Origin: Hortaea werneckii
Lineage: Eukaryota > Ascomycota > Dothideomycetes > Mycosphaerellales > Teratosphaeriaceae
Direction of reading: 5' to 3'
DNA: 64,000 nucleotides
Assembly (NCBI GenBank): GCA_037044905.1
Contig: JBAOKB010000173.1
Coordinates: forward strand, 310,001 to 374,000
Shown: positions 62,000-64,000 of the stretch, in pieces
How the letters are laid out: each line of letters opens with the position of its first letter
Numbering within the stretch: position 1 is the stretch's first letter
The notes under the pieces: model-generated
What the model was told of the DNA's origin: nothing
What the model saw: only the letters and a program-made list of their open reading frames with translations
The model's database searches: none
Program-made: the position numbers and the translations under genes

Positions 62000-64000
62000 A
62001 TGGCGGAACCGCCAACATCGCCCACCGCTAAGTGCACTCAGGCTGCAGCACTTGAACTGCTTGACTGCAGCACAGGGGCTGCACTAGACAGCAAGGGACT
62101 TACAATACATGCTCTGCTTGCTGCTTTGACAGGGGCTTTTGCCTCTTTCGGGGCACAGATCCTCATTTTTAGCGTGGTTCGATCGAAATGCCCTCGCGTG
62201 TACCAGCACCGCACGATTCCGTGTCAAACACCTAAAGCCTCGCCTCGATTCCTTAAGGGGACTGCACGATGGATATTTCCGTTGTTCAGCCTACCTAGCA
62301 AAGTAGTGTTGGAGACTTGTGGGCTGGATGCATTCTTTTTCCTTCGCTACATGAGGCTATTAATTTGGTCATTTCTACCGCTTTCGGTAGTAGTCACTCC
62401 GACTCTTGCAGCCATCAATCGGTACGCTTCTCCTGCGAGTCTTTCAGCCCAGGGCCTGGACCGTTTCAGTCTTTCGAATATATCGAGAGAGACGCATGAT
62501 GTGCTTTGGGCGCATCTCATCCTTGCAGTCGGCGCTGTAAGCTGGTTCTGCTTCGTCATTCACAACGAGTTGATGAGCTTTGTAAAGATCCGCCACGAGC
62601 ATCTACAGAGCTCGGCATGTCGAGCCGCAAAGTCTACTAGAACTATCCTAGTCACGAACATCCCTCAAGAAATTCTGAATGTCAATACTCTACAAAGACT
62701 ATATAGTGTCTATCCCGGTGGAGTTAGTGAGATCAATATCAATCGTGATCATAGGGTTTTGTCCAAGAAGATCGCGCAGTGCAAAAAGCTTCGAGACCAC
62801 ATCGAAAAAATCGAAACATCGCGCCTACGTGTACATGTGAAAAAGCTTTCCGAAAGAGGGGACAAGCACTTAGCCAAAAGCCCGGCTCAAGAGAGAATGT
62901 CCGACTCTAGCAAACAGACTGCTGGTAACGCTTGGATCAGCGAGGAACACTTCCGTGCCAGTCTGACGAAGTGGAAAACATATTTCTCTGGGGAGGGATC
63001 GAGATCATTAGGTTCCCAAATGAACGTGACCGACAACCGTCAGAGATGGACAAGTGCGATCATGGAAGATAGCCCCAAAGTTGCCGGACACGGATCGTGC
63101 GCCAGAATGATGAAGGCGCTTCGAAACTTGACACTTCGAAAGATAAATGGTGGCGATCGCGAGGATCCGGCCTTAGCTACGAAGATCCGCCAGACAAGCA
63201 ATGACGCCAAACAGGGAAGCCCGGATTCAAGAACACTTAGTATTGAGCTTCCTTTGCCGGTGGCCCCTTGTGCGCATTTCGATTCTCATGAAGGAATTCC
63301 ACAGTTCCCTTGTACTCAATGGATGAGGGATAGACTTGATAGGGCATTTTATTGGCCAGCATGCAGAGGAATTGGCCCACAAGGCGACTCGGGGGACAGA
63401 TCGCATGAAAAGTCCCATGAAGCCTTGCCCCAGGCAAAACAATCATTTCAAAGCCCACTCCGAACTTCGGCCCAAGCTCGGGAAACATACAAAGCGTGCT
63501 GCAATTCCTCATTACTAGGGAGCTGCTCTTGTCATATAGAGGATTTGCCGAATCCCGGGAACGTTGGTCTCCCTGAGCATCATCGTCGCACATCCTTGCT
63601 GCTGGAACGAAGCATGCAACCCTATTCCGACAGTGGTGGAGCCTCCCTTCGGTCTTTTTGCTGGCGTAATAAGCTGATGAAGATGATTGAACAAATCCAC
63701 GCGGAGCGAAGGAACACAGAGCAAAGGGAAAAGCTCAGCAGCGCGTTCGTCACATTCTTCTCTCAAGCTGCGGCACACATGGCGTGCCAGAACCTCGTGT
63801 ATCATGAGCCGCTCAAGATGACTTCTAGCATACCAGACATCGCACCGTCTGATGTGCTTTGGGAAAACCTCGCACGGAGTCGGCCGCAGCAGCTCGTGCG
63901 AAAATGGGTATCATCGCTCCTCTGTGCAGGGGTCGTTCTATTGTACACCATTCCTGTCTCTTTTGCCTCCATGCTAGCACAGTTAGATAAACTGGCTCGA
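62000..64000 (+). CDS. CSC1/OSCA-type (DUF221) calcium-permeable channel, 5' part
   Basis: The frame is open from ATG 62000 to the window edge (667 codons); the rest lies outside. The family forms mechano- or osmo-gated cation channels in cell membranes. Segments: first helix at residues 36-60; FPLFSLPSKVVLETCGLDAF leading into helix 112-139; helix 169-188; then the cytosolic domain opening with ACRAAKSTRTILVTNIPQ (207-223), the RNA-recognition-like fold of this family. Close to the edge are AFVTFFSQAAAHMACQ, YHEPLKM and SDVLWENL, the conserved end of that domain, and the next helix (SSLLCAGVVLLYTIPVSF). Between about residue 270 and 570 there is a long polar insertion, longer than I expect for the family. 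No intron is needed in the visible part. Confidence 0.88.
   Translation, partial: MAEPPTSPTAKCTQAAALELLDCSTGAALDSKGLTIHALLAALTGAFASFGAQILIFSVVRSKCPRVYQHRTIPCQTPKASPRFLKGTARWIFPLFSLPSKVVLETCGLDAFFFLRYMRLLIWSFLPLSVVVTPTLAAINRYASPASLSAQGLDRFSLSNISRETHDVLWAHLILAVGAVSWFCFVIHNELMSFVKIRHEHLQSSACRAAKSTRTILVTNIPQEILNVNTLQRLYSVYPGGVSEININRDHRVLSKKIAQCKKLRDHIEKIETSRLRVHVKKLSERGDKHLAKSPAQERMSDSSKQTAGNAWISEEHFRASLTKWKTYFSGEGSRSLGSQMNVTDNRQRWTSAIMEDSPKVAGHGSCARMMKALRNLTLRKINGGDREDPALATKIRQTSNDAKQGSPDSRTLSIELPLPVAPCAHFDSHEGIPQFPCTQWMRDRLDRAFYWPACRGIGPQGDSGDRSHEKSHEALPQAKQSFQSPLRTSAQARETYKACCNSSLLGSCSCHIEDLPNPGNVGLPEHHRRTSLLLERSMQPYSDSGGASLRSFCWRNKLMKMIEQIHAERRNTEQREKLSSAFVTFFSQAAAHMACQNLVYHEPLKMTSSIPDIAPSDVLWENLARSRPQQLVRKWVSSLLCAGVVLLYTIPVSFASMLAQLDKLAR

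Overview
The window looks like nuclear DNA of a filamentous ascomycete (Pezizomycotina). The evidence is short spliceosomal introns of 46-57 bp with GT..AG ends, F-box, thaumatin-like and ADGF-type genes of fungal style, a nickel/cobalt permease, a chromodomain-bearing Ty3/gypsy retrotransposon, and many genes broken by stops that fit C-to-T change. It is accessory, gene-poor sequence: roughly a dozen intact or nearly intact genes, at least five decayed ones, a 13 kb retrotransposon pair, and long stretches with no detectable coding signal.

Left part (1-9.6 kb): a decayed kinase-like gene with a 21-bp coding repeat (1101-3402), a small GRF-type zinc-finger gene with a TATA box (4317-4721), an aminoglycoside-phosphotransferase-like relic (about 5650-6150), a hypothetical gene carrying a head-to-head telomere-repeat palindrome (6296-6700), and a NiCoT nickel/cobalt transporter on the minus strand (7847-9109).

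Centre left (9,635-22,896): two nearly identical Ty3/gypsy chromoviruses on the minus strand, in tandem and sharing the middle LTR (LTR-internal-LTR-internal-LTR; three LTRs of 402 bp). Each has gag, then pol in the -1 frame with an in-phase A AAA AAC slippery site, and a chromodomain at the end of pol. Each also has a convergent antisense ORF next to the 3' LTR that encodes a canonical Zn2Cys6 cluster plus a helical tail. Where the two copies differ, 22 of 26 changed codons in this antisense ORF are synonymous, which argues that the antisense protein is selected. This is the most interesting signal in the window.

Centre (23-38 kb): a two-module protein of unknown function (23240-24661) with a relic of a paralogue's tail beside it, a broken MFS drug-transporter gene, a four-helix membrane protein, a hypothetical gene, a 9-bp minisatellite, and an ammonium-transporter pseudogene.

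Right part (38.8-64 kb): a four-exon gene with acidic repeats and a possible TFIIS-N-like end, a three-exon protein kinase, a secreted thaumatin-like protein, an F-box gene, an unknown 369-aa protein, an ADGF-type adenosine deaminase, a single-module relative of the 23-kb protein, a local F-box family (one relic, one copy with a one-base frameshift, one probably intact copy on the opposite strand), and the first 667 codons of a CSC1/OSCA-type (DUF221) channel that runs off the right edge. No operon-like logic is expected or seen; apart from the duplications, neighbours look functionally unrelated.
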